A stretch of 64,000 bases of DNA from Treponema sp. (lineage in GTDB: Bacteria; Spirochaetota; Spirochaetia; Treponematales; Treponemataceae). Below are positions 45,451 to 52,880 of the stretch, in pieces. A model generated the notes under the pieces. It saw only the letters and a program-made list of their open reading frames with translations, did not search any database and was not told the origin of the DNA. Both the position numbers and the translations under genes were made by a program. The DNA lies in the NCBI GenBank assembly GCA_022640795.1, contig JALCCK010000001.1:1-64000 (forward strand), read 5' to 3'. Every line of letters begins with the position of its first letter. The first letter of the stretch is position 1.

Positions 45451-46233
45451 CTAATCTTTTATTACTTCGGGTTCAATCGCCTTCCGTGTATCAGGATCAA
45501 GATACGTAAGAAGCTTCTGAGCCATAATTCTTGGATTTTCTCCTGCCTGAATAGCAAGAACCCCTTCTATAATCATTTCTTTCGTACGCATTTCAAGCGA
45601 ATTCTGCCACAAAAGTTTCTGTGCTGCCGGTGCCAAAAGCCAGTTTGCCATCATTGCACCATATAATGTTGTGATAAGAGCGACAGCCATATTAGGTCCC
45701 AGAGATGACTTATCTTCAAGATTATTCAACATACCGATAAGACCAAGAACGGTTCCCATCATTCCGAAACCAGGGGCAAATCCGGCCCACTGTGTTACAA
45801 CATTTATCCATTCCATATGACGGGCTTCGACCTGATTCATCTCATTTTCCATTATTGTCCGTATGACAGCTCCGTCCGTACCGTCGACAACCAGTCGCAG
45901 ACCGTTTTTCATAAACGGGTCCTCAAGATCATCCAGTCCATCCTCAAGAGCGAGGATACCTTCACGCCTCGCTTTTTCAGACAAGGTCACCATATTCTGT
46001 ACTATCTGTTTTTCTCCAAAATCGGGTATTTTTAAAAGTTTTCCCAGTACTTTGAAAAGACCGATGCATTTACTGAGCGGCGCCACAATAAAAAGAGTAA
46101 AATACGATCCGCCGATTGTCATAAACATAGACGGAATATCAATAATTCCCATAAGTGAGCCACCGGAAGTAAGCGTCGCTAAAATTATACAGGCGCCGCC
46201 TCCGATTACACCAATTATTGTTGCTATATCCAT
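45451..46233 (-). CDS. motA: Flagellar stator protein MotA
   Basis: A 260-aa stator subunit with four membrane helices. The cytoplasmic loop between helices 2 and 3 (~60-145) contains EKARREGILALEDGLDDLEDPFMKNGLRLVVDG, with the charged residues that contact FliG. The GGMMGTVLGLIGM-type motif appears as APGFGMMGTVLGLIGMLNNL. ATG lies one base after flbD. Confidence 0.96.
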   Translation of the reverse strand: MDIATIIGVIGGGACIILATLTSGGSLMGIIDIPSMFMTIGGSYFTLFIVAPLSKCIGLFKVLGKLLKIPDFGEKQIVQNMVTLSEKARREGILALEDGLDDLEDPFMKNGLRLVVDGTDGAVIRTIMENEMNQVEARHMEWINVVTQWAGFAPGFGMMGTVLGLIGMLNNLEDKSSLGPNMAVALITTLYGAMMANWLLAPAAQKLLWQNSLEMRTKEMIIEGVLAIQAGENPRIMAQKLLTYLDPDTRKAIEPEVIKD

Positions 46234-46234
46234 A

Positions 46235-46432
46235 TTATACCTCTTGAGAATTAATTCCTATTTTTTTACGGTAAGCTATTATTTTGTCAATAACATCCTG
46301 CGGATCATTTTTCAGTACTATTTTTCTGCCTGAAAGCATCAGTAACGTTAAATCAGGATTGGTTTCCATACTTTCTATCATATGCGGGTTTATCCAGTAT
46401 TTCTTCCCATCAAGTCGCATAACTTCAATCAT
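46235..46432 (-). CDS. flbD: Flagellar FlbD family protein
   Basis: A 65-aa protein of the short FlbD/YlzI family (MIEVMRLDGKKYWINPHMIESMETNPDLTL split over its beta-rich body), found next to motA in spirochaetes and Firmicutes. It is unrelated to the Caulobacter regulator of the same name; its function is not established. It is the first gene of the operon here. GGGAG (46442-46446) lies eight bases before the ATG. In T. pallidum and relatives flgE precedes it; here a divergent response regulator does. Confidence 0.9.
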   Translation of the reverse strand: MIEVMRLDGKKYWINPHMIESMETNPDLTLLMLSGRKIVLKNDPQDVIDKIIAYRKKIGINSQEV

Positions 46433-46448
46433 AAATTATTCTCCCGGG

Positions 46449-46478
46449 AAAGACTTTGTCTGTCCGGACAAAGTCTTT
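46449..46478. repeat. 12-bp perfect inverted repeat in the flbD leader
   Basis: AAAGACTTTGTC (46449-46460) and GACAAAGTCTTT (46467-46478) are exact inverted copies with a 6-base loop; the centre TGTCCGGACA is itself a palindrome. The distal edge coincides with the predicted +1 of the flbD operon and the other edge abuts its CCCGGGAG ribosome-site region. It can be a DNA operator or a 5'-terminal mRNA stem-loop. Confidence 0.85.
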
Positions 46479-46484
46479 ATCACA

Positions 46485-46512
46485 ATATCGGTAAAAACTG
46501 CAGAACGGTTTA
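46485..46512 (-). promoter_or_regulatory. Sigma-28 (FliA)-type promoter of the motility operon
   Basis: On the minus strand TAAA (46509-46512), a 16-base spacer and ACCGATAT (46485-46492) fit the sigma-28/SigD consensus TAAA-N15/16-GCCGATAT with one mismatch. Predicted +1 near 46478. FliA itself is encoded in the same operon. Confidence 0.65.
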
Positions 46513-46627
46513 CGTATAATTTTATTTTTCGCTGTATAGTTGTATACTACAGATAAAATTGTGTTATAGAAAAAAAACAGGTTGCGTTTTTCAAAATGTT
46601 TGTGTAACCTGATTTGAGGATAAGAGG

Positions 46628-47335
46628 ATGGAACCATATATTCTTATACTAGAAGATGTCCCGGAAATGGCAGAGCTGATTGCGCTCTATCTTTCAAAAG
46701 CCGAGATGTCAGTTGTTACTGCCAGCACAGCAGAAGAAGCTCTTGAAAAACTAAAAAAACGAGTACCGGATCTTATACTATTGGATTTAAATCTTCCGGG
46801 TATGAGCGGATTTGATTTTTTAAAAGAATTCAGAGAAACATATAACAAGACAATTCCGGTGATTATTGTTTCAGCACGGGATGCTGACGAAGATATCATA
46901 ACGGGCCTCGGATACGGAGCGGACGAATTTGTAACGAAACCATTTTCTCCGCGCGTTCTTGTTGCCAGAGTTGAATCAAATTTACGGAGAAAAGCCGTAA
47001 CAGAAGCTGCTGTTGAAAAAACAATTTCGTTCGGACCTTATACGCTGCTCCTCAACAGTTGCGTTTTGAAAAAAGGTGCGGTTAAGATACCTTTGTCAAC
47101 AAAAGAATACGAAGTACTTGAGTTTTTTGCAAAAAATCCGGGCGAGACACTTTCTCCCGATACAATATATAACGAGGTCTGGAAAGCTCAGTACGGTGAT
47201 GTGACGGCGGTTGCTGTCTATGTGCAGCGATTACGGAAAAAAATAGAAAAAAAACCTGCCAATCCTGAATATATCCAGACGGTATTCGGCCAGGGGTATC
47301 TGTTTACGATACGCAAAGAGGATAAAAAGAATTGA
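46628..47335 (+). CDS. OmpR/PhoB-family response regulator
   Basis: A 235-aa two-component regulator. The receiver domain (1-~120) has the acidic pair E9-D10, the phospho-acceptor D53 (LLDLNLPGMSG), S82 and K104 (TKPF). The C-terminal winged helix (~135-230) shows STKEYEVLEFFAKNPGETLSPDTIYNEVW and VYVQRLRKKIE...VFGQGYLF. Its target is unknown. It is divergent from flbD, and a CAGGTT/AACCTG stem can form in its leader just before the ribosome site. Confidence 0.94.
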   Translation: MEPYILILEDVPEMAELIALYLSKAEMSVVTASTAEEALEKLKKRVPDLILLDLNLPGMSGFDFLKEFRETYNKTIPVIIVSARDADEDIITGLGYGADEFVTKPFSPRVLVARVESNLRRKAVTEAAVEKTISFGPYTLLLNSCVLKKGAVKIPLSTKEYEVLEFFAKNPGETLSPDTIYNEVWKAQYGDVTAVAVYVQRLRKKIEKKPANPEYIQTVFGQGYLFTIRKEDKKN

Positions 47336-48711
47336 CCATAAAGCGACAATTCTATCTTCTCATCATTATTGTTATCTGTGTTCCTGTTCTTAGTATAATA
47401 GCCTATCCTTTTTACCACTACCTGACTTCTTCAGAACGGGTACTTCTGCGGGGATATCAGCAGATCAGGAAGATGTCTGCTATCAGCCTTACCAATTCTG
47501 ACTGGGATATTGTACTCAAAGAATTACGGCATATCCCTCCTGACGTCCAGTCAGCAATCATTGCAGACCATTCACAGATTCTTATCTCTACTATTCCTGA
47601 GTTGAAAGCACTTCAGATAATCGACGATAAGGCACTTTTCAAGTTTATAAAAGAAACGAGCGGAAAATATTTTTATCAGGTAGTATCGCCGCCTTTGCAC
47701 GATAAAACGATGCAGCTTCTTTTCTTGAGCCGCGTTTATAGAGACAAACGGAAACTTCCTCCCGAAAATAAAAATGCATTGGGAGGGCTTATTCTTATCC
47801 TCATATTTGAAGTCCTCTGTATTACTGTTATCGTAAACCTTTCTAAGACTATTTCCCGTTCCATTACACTGCTTGAGAAAAATACGGCACGAATTGCAAA
47901 CGGTGAACTCAATCTGAAACTGCTTACCCAAAAGGGTAAGCAGAGTAATGAAATCACCTCTTTAACGGAAAATCTTGATAAAATGAGAAATTCCTTGCGT
48001 GAGGATGAAGAACGGAGAACCCGGTTTATTATGGGAATAAGTCACGATCTCAGAACTCCGGTGGCCGTTATAAAAGGATACACTGAGGCGCTCTCTGATG
48101 CCGTTCTCGATGACCCGACAGAAATCCATAAGGCACTTGAAATCATCAATACCAAGACAGGTCAGCTCGAAAACATGATCGATACACTGATAAATTTTGT
48201 AAAACTTAATAATTACGAGTGGCGGAAAAAACTCATTCCGCAACCGATAGAACCGATACTGCAGGAATTTGCAAAAGCATCAAAAATAACCGGCGAAATA
48301 TTTAAAAGGATCGTTACGACATCCATAGCTGTATCGCCGGATCTCCTCATACCTATCGACAAGATGCTTTTTCAACGGGCATTGGAAAACTTATTCAGTA
48401 ATGCGCTCCGCTATACAAAAGAAGCAGATAGAATTTCCATCTCGGCTGCTGCTACAGATACTGCCCTTAAAATCGAAATCGGCGACACAGGCTGCGGTAT
48501 TGCGGAAAAAGATCAGAAACATATCTTTGATCTCTTCTACCGCGGGTCAAATTCTCGGCGGGAAGAAGGAATGGGTATCGGGCTGTCTGTCGTAAAAAAT
48601 ATAGTCGATACTCACGGCTGGGCAATAGCACTTGAATCAAAACAAGGACACGGAAGCCTCTTTACCATTACTATTCCGCTGGATAAAACCGAAATTATAA
48701 AACAAAATTAG
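47332..48711 (+). CDS. Sensor histidine kinase
   Basis: A 459-aa membrane kinase. TM1 is at ~7-27 and TM2 at ~150-170, framing a ~120-residue periplasmic sensor with no recognised ligand domain. The HAMP region spans ~171-222. HisKA has the phospho-acceptor H238 (FIMGISHDLRTPVAV). HATPase shows NLFSNALRYT, GDTGCGI and EGMGIGLSVV. The start is a TTG at 47332 overlapping the regulator stop (TTGA), so the pair is translationally coupled. The signal it senses cannot be inferred. Confidence 0.93.
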   Translation: MTIKRQFYLLIIIVICVPVLSIIAYPFYHYLTSSERVLLRGYQQIRKMSAISLTNSDWDIVLKELRHIPPDVQSAIIADHSQILISTIPELKALQIIDDKALFKFIKETSGKYFYQVVSPPLHDKTMQLLFLSRVYRDKRKLPPENKNALGGLILILIFEVLCITVIVNLSKTISRSITLLEKNTARIANGELNLKLLTQKGKQSNEITSLTENLDKMRNSLREDEERRTRFIMGISHDLRTPVAVIKGYTEALSDAVLDDPTEIHKALEIINTKTGQLENMIDTLINFVKLNNYEWRKKLIPQPIEPILQEFAKASKITGEIFKRIVTTSIAVSPDLLIPIDKMLFQRALENLFSNALRYTKEADRISISAAATDTALKIEIGDTGCGIAEKDQKHIFDLFYRGSNSRREEGMGIGLSVVKNIVDTHGWAIALESKQGHGSLFTITIPLDKTEIIKQN

Positions 48712-48766
48712 GACGGGGTGTATTCAACAGTCAGACGAGTTTTGAATGTGTATTCTTTCTGTAAAT

Positions 48767-48800
48767 CCGATTGCAAAAGTTAACAGACTTTTACAATCGG
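48767..48800 (+). terminator. Strong hairpin after the histidine kinase gene
   Basis: CCGATTG (48767-48773) pairs with CAATCGG (48794-48800). After one C/A mismatch the stem continues with AAAAGT/ACTTTT around a TAACAG loop, 13 pairs in all. The following bases are only moderately T-rich. It is the likely end of the two-component transcript and insulates the small-RNA locus downstream. Confidence 0.5.
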
Positions 48801-48812
48801 TTCAAGCTATTC

Positions 48813-48840
48813 TTTACATTCTGGAATTATGTGTTATACT
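48813..48840 (+). promoter_or_regulatory. Strong extended -10 promoter of the small-RNA locus
   Basis: TTTACA (48813-48818), a 16-base spacer and TGT-TATACT (-10 at 48835-48840, extended TG at 48832-48833). Predicted +1 near 48847. No protein gene lies downstream on this strand. Confidence 0.6.
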
Positions 48841-48846
48841 TTAAAA

Positions 48847-48954
48847 AGTCGAATGGCAAATTCTGATTTTTTTGCAGGATGCGCCTCCTGCCAGGTCTTT
48901 TCGACATCCCGTTCGTATAGGTTACCTCCTCTCCTGACGAACGGTTTTATTTTT
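48847..48954 (+). ncRNA. Candidate small RNA with anti-Shine-Dalgarno loop
   Basis: An RNA of about 108 nt is defined by its own promoter (48813-48840) and its own intrinsic terminator (48909-48954). GTCGAA (48848-48853) can pair with TTCGAC (48900-48905) to close a domain. Inside it GCAGGA/TCCTGC (48874-48879/48886-48891) forms a hairpin with loop TGCGCC, competing with TGGCA/TGCCA (48854-48858/48889-48893). The terminator loop carries ACCTCCT (48924-48930), the same heptamer as the 16S rRNA 3' end. I could not match it to SRP RNA (no GGAAG loop), 6S, tmRNA, RNase P or a known riboswitch. The 3' end overlaps the antisense hemW stop codon. Confidence 0.6.
48909..48954 (+). terminator. Intrinsic terminator of the small RNA
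   Basis: A perfect 8-bp stem, CCGTTCGT (48909-48916) with ACGAACGG (48937-48944), is followed at once by TTTTATTTTT (48945-48954). On the minus strand no U run follows, so it does not work as a hemW terminator of this type. Confidence 0.8.
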
Positions 48955-50164
48955 CTATGTCAATATTTTCCAGAAAAATATTCAAGAACAGCAGCCCTTT
49001 CCGGGTAAGTGCATAAAAAGTATGATTATTTTTCTTGAATCGATGTGCAAGCCCTTTTTTCATCCATACAGAAAAAAGTCCTTTTTCCCTAAAAACAGGT
49101 ATATCCGTCATAGAATACTTATACCGGTTATAAAAATTTTCAGCATCAATGCCACGGAGCAATCGTAATCCCATCATAAAATATTCGAATTCCATTGTCT
49201 TTTTATCGAGCAGTTCCGTTTTTCTGATAAAACCTGGAATTGATTCTTCGTCTGAATGTGTTCCGGTACGCTGATTATTCCAGAACAGTGTGTATGCCGC
49301 TATATTGTGAGTGTCGGACCATCGTAATCCGGTGTTTTCAAAGTCATAAACCGTTCCGACCGCACCCGCGCCGCACCCGATATAATCATCTTGGAGCCAA
49401 TAGGCTAAATTATGCCTGCTTTCAAATCCTTTTTTTGCGAAATTCGAGACTTCATACTGTTTGTATCCGAGTTTCTCGAGCAAATCACGACCAAGAATCC
49501 ACTGTTTGTCGGTCTGTATGGTATCCGAACTAAAATCCGTTCTTGCGCCGAGCGGCGTTTTCGGTTCAACTGTCAGTGCATAGAGAGAAATATGGTCAGG
49601 ATCACAGGCCGCTATTTTCTTTATTCCCTGTACATATTCATTCGTATCCGATTCAGGCAGGCCTGCTATTAAGTCAACGGAAAGCTGCCCGTTCCACTTT
49701 GATTTTATAAGCGAAAGGGCTGTTTTTGCCGCCGTTACGGAACCTGTTCTGTGAACAGCTTGTAAAACATGGTCATCAGTACTCTGTATTCCGACAGAGA
49801 TTCTGCTTACACCACTTTCAGCCGCGGCATTCAACAGCGATTCGTTCACATTTTCGGGATTCATCTCAACCGTTATTTCCTGGATAAAATTTTCTGGCGT
49901 TGTATTCCGTATATACGAAACCAGATCATACAGCTGCTCCGGCAAAATAAGGCTTGGTGTTCCCCCTCCTATATACACGGTATTCCAGTTCTGAACAGAA
50001 TACCGTTCCACATACCAGCTGATTTCTTTCTTTACGGCAGACAGATACGTATCTGGTACAGAAGTATTTCCGACAGGAATACTAAAAAAATCACAATAAT
50101 CACATTTTGATCTGCAGAACGGTATATGAATATACAGAGAACATGATTTCAAATTGGATTCCAT
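48947..50164 (-). CDS. hemW: Radical SAM protein HemW (coproporphyrinogen III oxidase-like)
   Basis: A 405-aa radical SAM protein. The cluster motif CRSKCDYC uses C17, C21 and C24, within LYIHIPFC. GGGTPSLI, EVNPENV-like (VEMNPENVN), RISVGIQS and DLIAGLPE follow in the barrel. A C-terminal winged-helix-like region (~330-400) reads FRKTELLDKKTMEFEYFMMGLRLLRG...KGLL. The HemW group are heme chaperones rather than true HemN oxidases, which carry further motifs not seen here. The ATG has no ribosome site and lies 13 AT-only bases after lepB, suggesting coupling. Confidence 0.92.
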   Translation of the reverse strand: MESNLKSCSLYIHIPFCRSKCDYCDFFSIPVGNTSVPDTYLSAVKKEISWYVERYSVQNWNTVYIGGGTPSLILPEQLYDLVSYIRNTTPENFIQEITVEMNPENVNESLLNAAAESGVSRISVGIQSTDDHVLQAVHRTGSVTAAKTALSLIKSKWNGQLSVDLIAGLPESDTNEYVQGIKKIAACDPDHISLYALTVEPKTPLGARTDFSSDTIQTDKQWILGRDLLEKLGYKQYEVSNFAKKGFESRHNLAYWLQDDYIGCGAGAVGTVYDFENTGLRWSDTHNIAAYTLFWNNQRTGTHSDEESIPGFIRKTELLDKKTMEFEYFMMGLRLLRGIDAENFYNRYKYSMTDIPVFREKGLFSVWMKKGLAHRFKKNNHTFYALTRKGLLFLNIFLENIDIEK

Positions 50165-50177
50165 ACTATATTATTTA

Positions 50178-50891
50178 TTATTTAAAAATTTTAAAATCCT
50201 TAAAGGGAAAATACGACAAAAGTACTTTTCCCTTTATACGGGATTTTTTTACGACACCCCACAGACGGGAATCTACAGATCTGTACCGGTTATCAGCGAG
50301 AACGAAATAGTCGTCCCCTCCCAGTACAATTGGCGAAAAATCAGCGCAGACACCGAAGTCTTTTTCCCACATTGCAGGAGTCGTTTCAATAGCAACATTG
50401 TACGGATGATCTATCAGTTCGAATTCCGTGAGAAAATGTGACTCATCAGCCGGTTTTATATAGAGTACAAAATCCTTCATATAAATAGTATCTCCTGGAA
50501 GCCCTATAACACGCCGAAGCTGTTCAGTTTCAGTTACGAGCGAAGAATGGGCGTGCGGAACATATTGCTGAAAAGTAAAAAAACCAATAAATTTATCCAG
50601 CAACATACGGAATTTTCCCTCTGCCGCTGAATAAAGAGGAGCAAGGATAATAACGCTTCCGCGTGCAGGAGTTGTGACAAGCGGCGAAACAATAACGCAG
50701 TCGCCCTTGTTTATTTCGGGAACCATTGAAACGGAACGCTGTCGCACCGGAAAGACCAGAAAAGCTTGAATCAGCGTCATCCCAAACGAAAACAAAAAGA
50801 TAATGCCAACAGCGATTGCTATTTTATGATGAAGTTCACGTTTCATCTGATATGAAACTTCGTAGATTCCCTTTTTCATTATTTTCAGCAT
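50178..50891 (-). CDS. lepB: Signal peptidase I with an unusual catalytic-dyad position
   Basis: A 237-aa (longest form) membrane peptidase. One N-terminal helix (~24-47) is followed by the catalytic-serine block QRSVSMVPEINKGD (S55). The block that normally reads KRxxGLPGD is QLRRVIGLPGD (R126-R127), so the general-base Lys is replaced by Arg. The LADNRYRSVDSRLWG box E is present. It removes signal peptides from exported proteins at the inner membrane. The first ATG overlaps a -10-like element; ATG 50879 is an alternative start. Confidence 0.87.
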   Translation of the reverse strand: MLKIMKKGIYEVSYQMKRELHHKIAIAVGIIFLFSFGMTLIQAFLVFPVRQRSVSMVPEINKGDCVIVSPLVTTPARGSVIILAPLYSAAEGKFRMLLDKFIGFFTFQQYVPHAHSSLVTETEQLRRVIGLPGDTIYMKDFVLYIKPADESHFLTEFELIDHPYNVAIETTPAMWEKDFGVCADFSPIVLGGDDYFVLADNRYRSVDSRLWGVVKKSRIKGKVLLSYFPFKDFKIFK

Positions 50892-50915
50892 AGCATAAAG
50901 CCGGATGATTTACAA
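50887..50915 (-). promoter_or_regulatory. Possible lepB promoter overlapping the first ATG
   Basis: On the minus strand TTGTAA (50910-50915), 17 bases, TATGCT (50887-50892). Each box has four of six consensus matches. Predicted +1 near 50880, one base before ATG 50879. Confidence 0.35.
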
Positions 50916-50929
50916 CAGAAAATTCATGC

Positions 50930-50958
50930 TTGAAAGTAACGGTTGTATATCGTATACT
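50930..50958 (+). promoter_or_regulatory. Strong sigma-70-type promoter for smpB
   Basis: TTGAAA (50930-50935), a 17-base spacer and TATACT (50953-50958). Predicted +1 near 50965, immediately before ATG 50966, so the smpB message would be leaderless. Confidence 0.6.
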
Positions 50959-50965
50959 TTACAGC

Positions 50966-51430
50966 ATGTCTGAAGGCAGAAAAATTATAGCAGCCAACAA
51001 GAAAGCTCGTTTTAACTACTTTGTTGACGAATCAATAGAATGTGGGATAGCTCTGCTCGGAACTGAAGTCAAATCCGTAAAATCGGGTAATTTCTCTTTT
51101 CCGGATGCTTTTGCAGAAATCACTAATGGAGAACTCTGGCTCAAAGGAGTTCATATAACGGAATATTCCTATTCGTCAGTTTTTACGCACGACCCGGATC
51201 GTCCGAAAAAACTGCTGGCACATAAAGCGGAAATCAAGCGTTTACAGCGAAAAATAGACCAGAAAGGGGTAACACTTATTCCGTTGGATTTCTATCTCAA
51301 AGACGGAAAAGTAAAACTTACCCTCGGACTCTGCAGAGGAAAAAAACAGTTCGACAAACGCGCCGGAATACGGGAACGGGATGTAAACAGAGATATGCAG
51401 CGTGAATTCAGACGGGGACTTCAGTCCTAA
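50966..51430 (+). CDS. smpB: SsrA-binding protein SmpB
   Basis: SmpB (154 aa) binds tmRNA and delivers it to stalled ribosomes for trans-translation. Visible family blocks are IAANKKARFNYFV, IECGIALLGTEVKSVKSG, the DAFAEI-LWLKGVHI region, HDPDRPKKLLAHKAEIKRL and LCRGKKQFDKR. The ORF extends upstream to 50930, but that part overlaps the promoter, and ATG 50966 matches the family N-terminus. No ribosome site is visible; translation probably starts on a leaderless message. The ssrA gene is not in the window. Confidence 0.95.
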   Translation: MSEGRKIIAANKKARFNYFVDESIECGIALLGTEVKSVKSGNFSFPDAFAEITNGELWLKGVHITEYSYSSVFTHDPDRPKKLLAHKAEIKRLQRKIDQKGVTLIPLDFYLKDGKVKLTLGLCRGKKQFDKRAGIRERDVNRDMQREFRRGLQS

Positions 51431-51451
51431 GGATGCATCAGGGGTTATGTA

Positions 51452-52303
51452 ATGCAGGTAAAGCGGTATATTTTATTTTCCCTTTATATACTTCTCTTGC
51501 TTTTTTCAGCGCATCCGGAAGAACAGCTGACAATAGATTTCTACGGGATAAAGTCTGATACGGCAGATGCCGGTATCATTGAAATGACCCAGAACCTCTA
51601 TTTTTCTCAACTGAAAGTAATAGATGATATAACAGTTTCCGATTTTAGAAATAAAACACTGCCTGAACAACCTTCATCAGGACATATTCTTTTTTTTGCT
51701 GAAATCAGAGAAACGGATAAAAAAGACGGAAGCTGGCTATGCACACAGTATGTACGTACTGTGGACAAAACAAAAGATCTGGTAATCAGCAAAGAATATT
51801 CTTCATATTATAAAATACTGACTGAGGCAAAACAGTCTTTGGATAATCTTGTCGCTAAAATCAGAGCCGGTACTGCTGCTAAAAAAAACGCTGCAAACGA
51901 TGATGAACAAGCTGCTTCTCCGCAAGCGCAACAAACAGTTTCGACGCAATCCATAGCAGGAACCTGGCTGGGTGAAAAAAACATAGATAAAATTATAATT
52001 CTTCGGGGCGGGAGAGGTTTCGTTATTTATAAAAATGGAGCATCAATGAATATTACGGTAAGAATAGCCGATGACGGAATTGTTCACATCAAACAGGCGG
52101 GAAACTCGAATGCATCGTTTTTTCCTGAACTTCCAAGAAAAACGGCACTTGAAAATGCCAAAAATGCTGCTCCTATAGAATGGCTGTTTACGCTTGTCGA
52201 CGCAGTAACACTTTCTGGTCAGAAAAAAACGCTTGTCAGTGCACCTGATACAAAAACTGGTGTGACTGAAGGAACTGTTCCTGTAACCTGGCAGAAATTA
52301 TAA
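51452..52303 (+). CDS. Exported protein of unknown function
   Basis: A 283-aa protein with an N-terminal signal helix (RYILFSLYILLLLFSAHPEE). Residues ~24-130 look like an alpha/beta domain (LTIDFYGIKSDTADAGIIEMTQNLYFSQLKVID and following). An Ala/Gln-rich linker (~140-165) leads to a beta-rich C-terminal domain (~168-283) containing IAGTWLGEKNIDKIIILRGGRGFVIYKNG. No lipobox and no catalytic motif were recognised. It is 21 bases after smpB and probably reads through from its promoter. It converges on tsaC with a seven-base gap and no hairpin between. Confidence 0.6.
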   Translation: MQVKRYILFSLYILLLLFSAHPEEQLTIDFYGIKSDTADAGIIEMTQNLYFSQLKVIDDITVSDFRNKTLPEQPSSGHILFFAEIRETDKKDGSWLCTQYVRTVDKTKDLVISKEYSSYYKILTEAKQSLDNLVAKIRAGTAAKKNAANDDEQAASPQAQQTVSTQSIAGTWLGEKNIDKIIILRGGRGFVIYKNGASMNITVRIADDGIVHIKQAGNSNASFFPELPRKTALENAKNAAPIEWLFTLVDAVTLSGQKKTLVSAPDTKTGVTEGTVPVTWQKL

Positions 52304-52310
52304 TTCAAAA

Positions 52311-52880
52311 TCAAACGATCACGCTGCCCTGTCGAAGTACGCAGATGTTACCTTTATCCAGTTTAACAATAGTAGAAGGTTTTGCACCCGTTTTATCACC
52401 GTCGGCAACAAACATGCTGACTTCTTCTTCAAATTCATTTCTTATGTCAGCAACGGTTTCAAGAATCGAAGACCCGCTTCTATTAACGCTTGTTGAATAA
52501 ATGGGATAGCCACAAGCTGCTATCACTGAACGAATCCACGCATCTCCCGGACAACGGAACGCCGTTGTCGCTCCATACTGATCATGAACGATAATCGTCA
52601 ATGCACCCGGCCACTTGTTCAGCAGAGTCTCAGGGATTACATCGCTCGTGTAGTTCCTGATATCATCAGGTGTAGCAATAAGCCGTATAAACGGTTTTGT
52701 TTCAGATCTCCCTTTTATACGGCGGATAAGTTCATCCGTATGAAATCTGTTTTTTTTGTCCGGTTCTGCAATACCGGAAAATCCATAAACAGTATCTGTC
52801 GGAATTATAACTATTTTTCCTGCACGAAGCAGATTCGCGACTTTTTCAACCGAATTATTGTCAGATTTGTGGTATATCAT
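52311..52880 (-). CDS. tsaC: Threonylcarbamoyl-AMP synthase (Sua5/YciO/YrdC family)
   Basis: A 189-aa single-domain YrdC protein. It makes threonylcarbamoyl-AMP from Thr, bicarbonate and ATP for t6A37 of ANN-decoding tRNAs. The pocket motifs LLRAGKIVIIPTDTVYGFSG, RRIKGRSETKPFIRLI, WPGALTIIV, the AFRCPGDAWIRSVI stretch and YSTSVNRSGS fit the family. It lacks the extra Sua5 domain. Its start overlaps the FtsB-like gene by 20 bases. Confidence 0.92.
   Translation of the reverse strand: MIYHKSDNNSVEKVANLLRAGKIVIIPTDTVYGFSGIAEPDKKNRFHTDELIRRIKGRSETKPFIRLIATPDDIRNYTSDVIPETLLNKWPGALTIIVHDQYGATTAFRCPGDAWIRSVIAACGYPIYSTSVNRSGSSILETVADIRNEFEEEVSMFVADGDKTGAKPSTIVKLDKGNICVLRQGSVIV

Noticed and set aside
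48853-49002. Small ORF (about 49 codons, containing GCASC) starting inside the small RNA
   Set aside because: No ribosome site precedes the ATG and the frame runs through the intrinsic terminator into antisense hemW.
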